Shown: piece after piece, positions 63,142 to 64,000 of the stretch
Numbering within the stretch: position 1 is the stretch's first letter
Layout: each line of letters begins with the position of its first letter
NCBI RefSeq assembly: GCF_021044685.1
Contig: NZ_CP088014.1
Location: 2,280,001 to 2,344,000, forward strand
DNA: 64,000 bases
Origin: Bradyrhizobium daqingense
GTDB taxonomy: Bacteria; Pseudomonadota; Alphaproteobacteria; Rhizobiales; Xanthobacteraceae
Direction: 5' to 3'
Position numbers and translations under genes: made by a program
Notes under the pieces: generated by a model
Databases searched by the model: none
What the model saw: only the letters and a program-made list of their open reading frames with translations
What the model was told of the DNA's origin: nothing

Positions 63142-63157
63142 TTAATCGAGGCTTAAC
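63142..63157 (+). promoter_or_regulatory. CtrA-consensus box upstream of rpoD
   Basis: TTAA-TCGAGGC-TTAAC is an exact match to TTAA-N7-TTAAC. It is 283 bp upstream of the rpoD start and 79 bp after dnaG, a position where an rpoD promoter would lie. Regulation by CtrA is inferred. Confidence 0.5.
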
Positions 63158-63439
63158 GGTCTTGTAGCACTTTGGCCCAGAGGCGGCCGCAGGCAGAACA
63201 GACGCGTCAGGAATGAATCCGCGCAATCGCTGTTGGCACTACACCTGCATCCGCTGCGACAAAGAGGCTGACGAAGCGTTAGGCAATTCCGGCGAGAGAG
63301 AGTTGGGGGTGGCGAGAGACACGTGCGCCGCCCTTTCCGTGTCGAGAGCTGCCGAAGCGAGAGCGTCGAGCAACAGGTTCATGTGAATTCAGGCAGGCGC
63401 GGCGCGCGGTCTGCATTGAAGCGCGTTTAGGAGCAATGG

Positions 63440-64000
63440 ATGGCCACCAAGGCAAAGACGCTGCAGGCGAAGGACAAGGAAAAAGACGACAAGGCAGCGG
63501 ATGCGCCGGAGAAGGACTCCCAGGACGCGCCGTCTCCCTTGCTCGACCTGTCCGACGCGGCAGTCAAGAAGATGATCAAGCAGGCCAAGAAGCGCGGCTT
63601 CGTGACCTTCGATCAGCTCAACGAAGTCTTGCCGTCGGACCAGACCTCGCCCGAACAGATCGAGGACATCATGTCGATGCTCTCGGACATGGGCATCAAC
63701 GTCACCGAAGCCGACGACTCGGAAGGCGAGGAAGACAAGGACGAGGGCGAGGACGAGACCGACAACGAGCTCGTCGAGGTCACCCAGAAGGCCGTCACCG
63801 AAGTCAAGAAGAGCGAGCCGGGCGAGCGCACCGACGATCCCGTGCGCATGTATCTGCGCGAGATGGGCACGGTCGAGTTGCTCTCCCGTGAAGGCGAAAT
63901 CGCGATCGCCAAGCGGATCGAGGCCGGCCGCGAGGCGATGATCGCAGGGCTGTGCGAAAGCCCGCTGACGTTCCAGGCCATCATCATCTGGCGCGACGAG
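63440..64000 (+). CDS. rpoD: RNA polymerase sigma-70 factor RpoD (5' part, cut by window end)
   Basis: 187 codons are visible. The start ATGGCCACC at 63440 follows TAGGAG; an overlapping ATG at 63436 is out of frame. A Lys/Asp-rich N-terminus is followed by region 1.1 (LLDLSDAAVKKMIKQAKKRG, FVTFDQLNEVLPSDQTSPEQ), a long acidic linker (DDSEGEEDKDEGEDETDNEL), and the start of region 1.2 (DDPVRMYLREMGTVELLSRE, GEIAIAKRIEAGREAM). It is the housekeeping sigma factor. The remainder lies beyond position 64000. Confidence 0.96.
   Translation, partial: MATKAKTLQAKDKEKDDKAADAPEKDSQDAPSPLLDLSDAAVKKMIKQAKKRGFVTFDQLNEVLPSDQTSPEQIEDIMSMLSDMGINVTEADDSEGEEDKDEGEDETDNELVEVTQKAVTEVKKSEPGERTDDPVRMYLREMGTVELLSREGEIAIAKRIEAGREAMIAGLCESPLTFQAIIIWRDE

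Overview
The window is about 64 kb of a GC-rich alphaproteobacterial chromosome, most likely Bradyrhizobium or a very close relative in the Nitrobacteraceae. The grounds are the protein sequences themselves, the dnaG-rpoD, carB-greA and trxB/Lrp groupings, a tRNA-His of alphaproteobacterial type, candidate CtrA boxes, and many copies of several families of long intergenic palindromes. This assignment comes from reading the sequence and has not been tested by a database search. No CRISPR array, prophage, secretion system or biosynthetic cluster is visible.

Layout. 0-10 kb: a DUF992 protein, an EF-G-like GTPase, an XRE regulator with a SulP anion transporter, aroE, a periplasmic protein, an FMN alpha-hydroxyacid dehydrogenase and glmM. 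10.2-11.2 kb: an intact IS5-family element inserted in an intergenic palindrome. 11-21 kb: an Fsr-like efflux pump, two outer-membrane beta-barrel proteins (one behind a CtrA-type box), a frameshifted GST, a GNAT enzyme, serC and serA (phosphorylated serine pathway) and a thiolase. 21-25.6 kb: a large PAS histidine kinase and a phasin. 26-29.7 kb: tRNA-His followed by a lower-bias stretch with an LRR remnant, tenA, a vanadium haloperoxidase-like protein and an NTF2-like protein. 29.6-36.5 kb: a carrier, a CoA-transferase/CitE-lyase operon, an orphan ParA, three very small membrane proteins and a DapA-like enzyme with an attenuator-like leader.

37-50 kb is housekeeping: trxB with a LysR gene downstream, a divergent Lrp regulator, greA, carB, an ArsR/MFS divergent pair with two identical-geometry operators, a degenerate tRNA-Cys-like sequence, a methyltransferase, Dps, a cupin, carA and yqeY. 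50.4-60.8 kb is a metabolic accessory block (epoxide hydrolase, acyl-CoA synthetase with MarR, SRPBCC with ArsR, LVIVD protein, LysE exporter, N-formylglutamate amidohydrolase, gamma-glutamylcyclotransferase, chlorite dismutase-family protein). The window ends in dnaG and the 5' part of rpoD.

The most notable features are a primase lacking all four zinc ligands and carrying an RGG-like linker, the odd tRNA-Cys-like sequence, a histidine kinase with a degenerate G2 box, a CtrA-consensus site upstream of rpoD, a two-base frameshift in a GST, a 26-codon SRPBCC remnant held in an overlapping operon, and attenuator-like leaders before the DapA-like gene and carB. I did not find a clear multi-gene system that looks wholly new.
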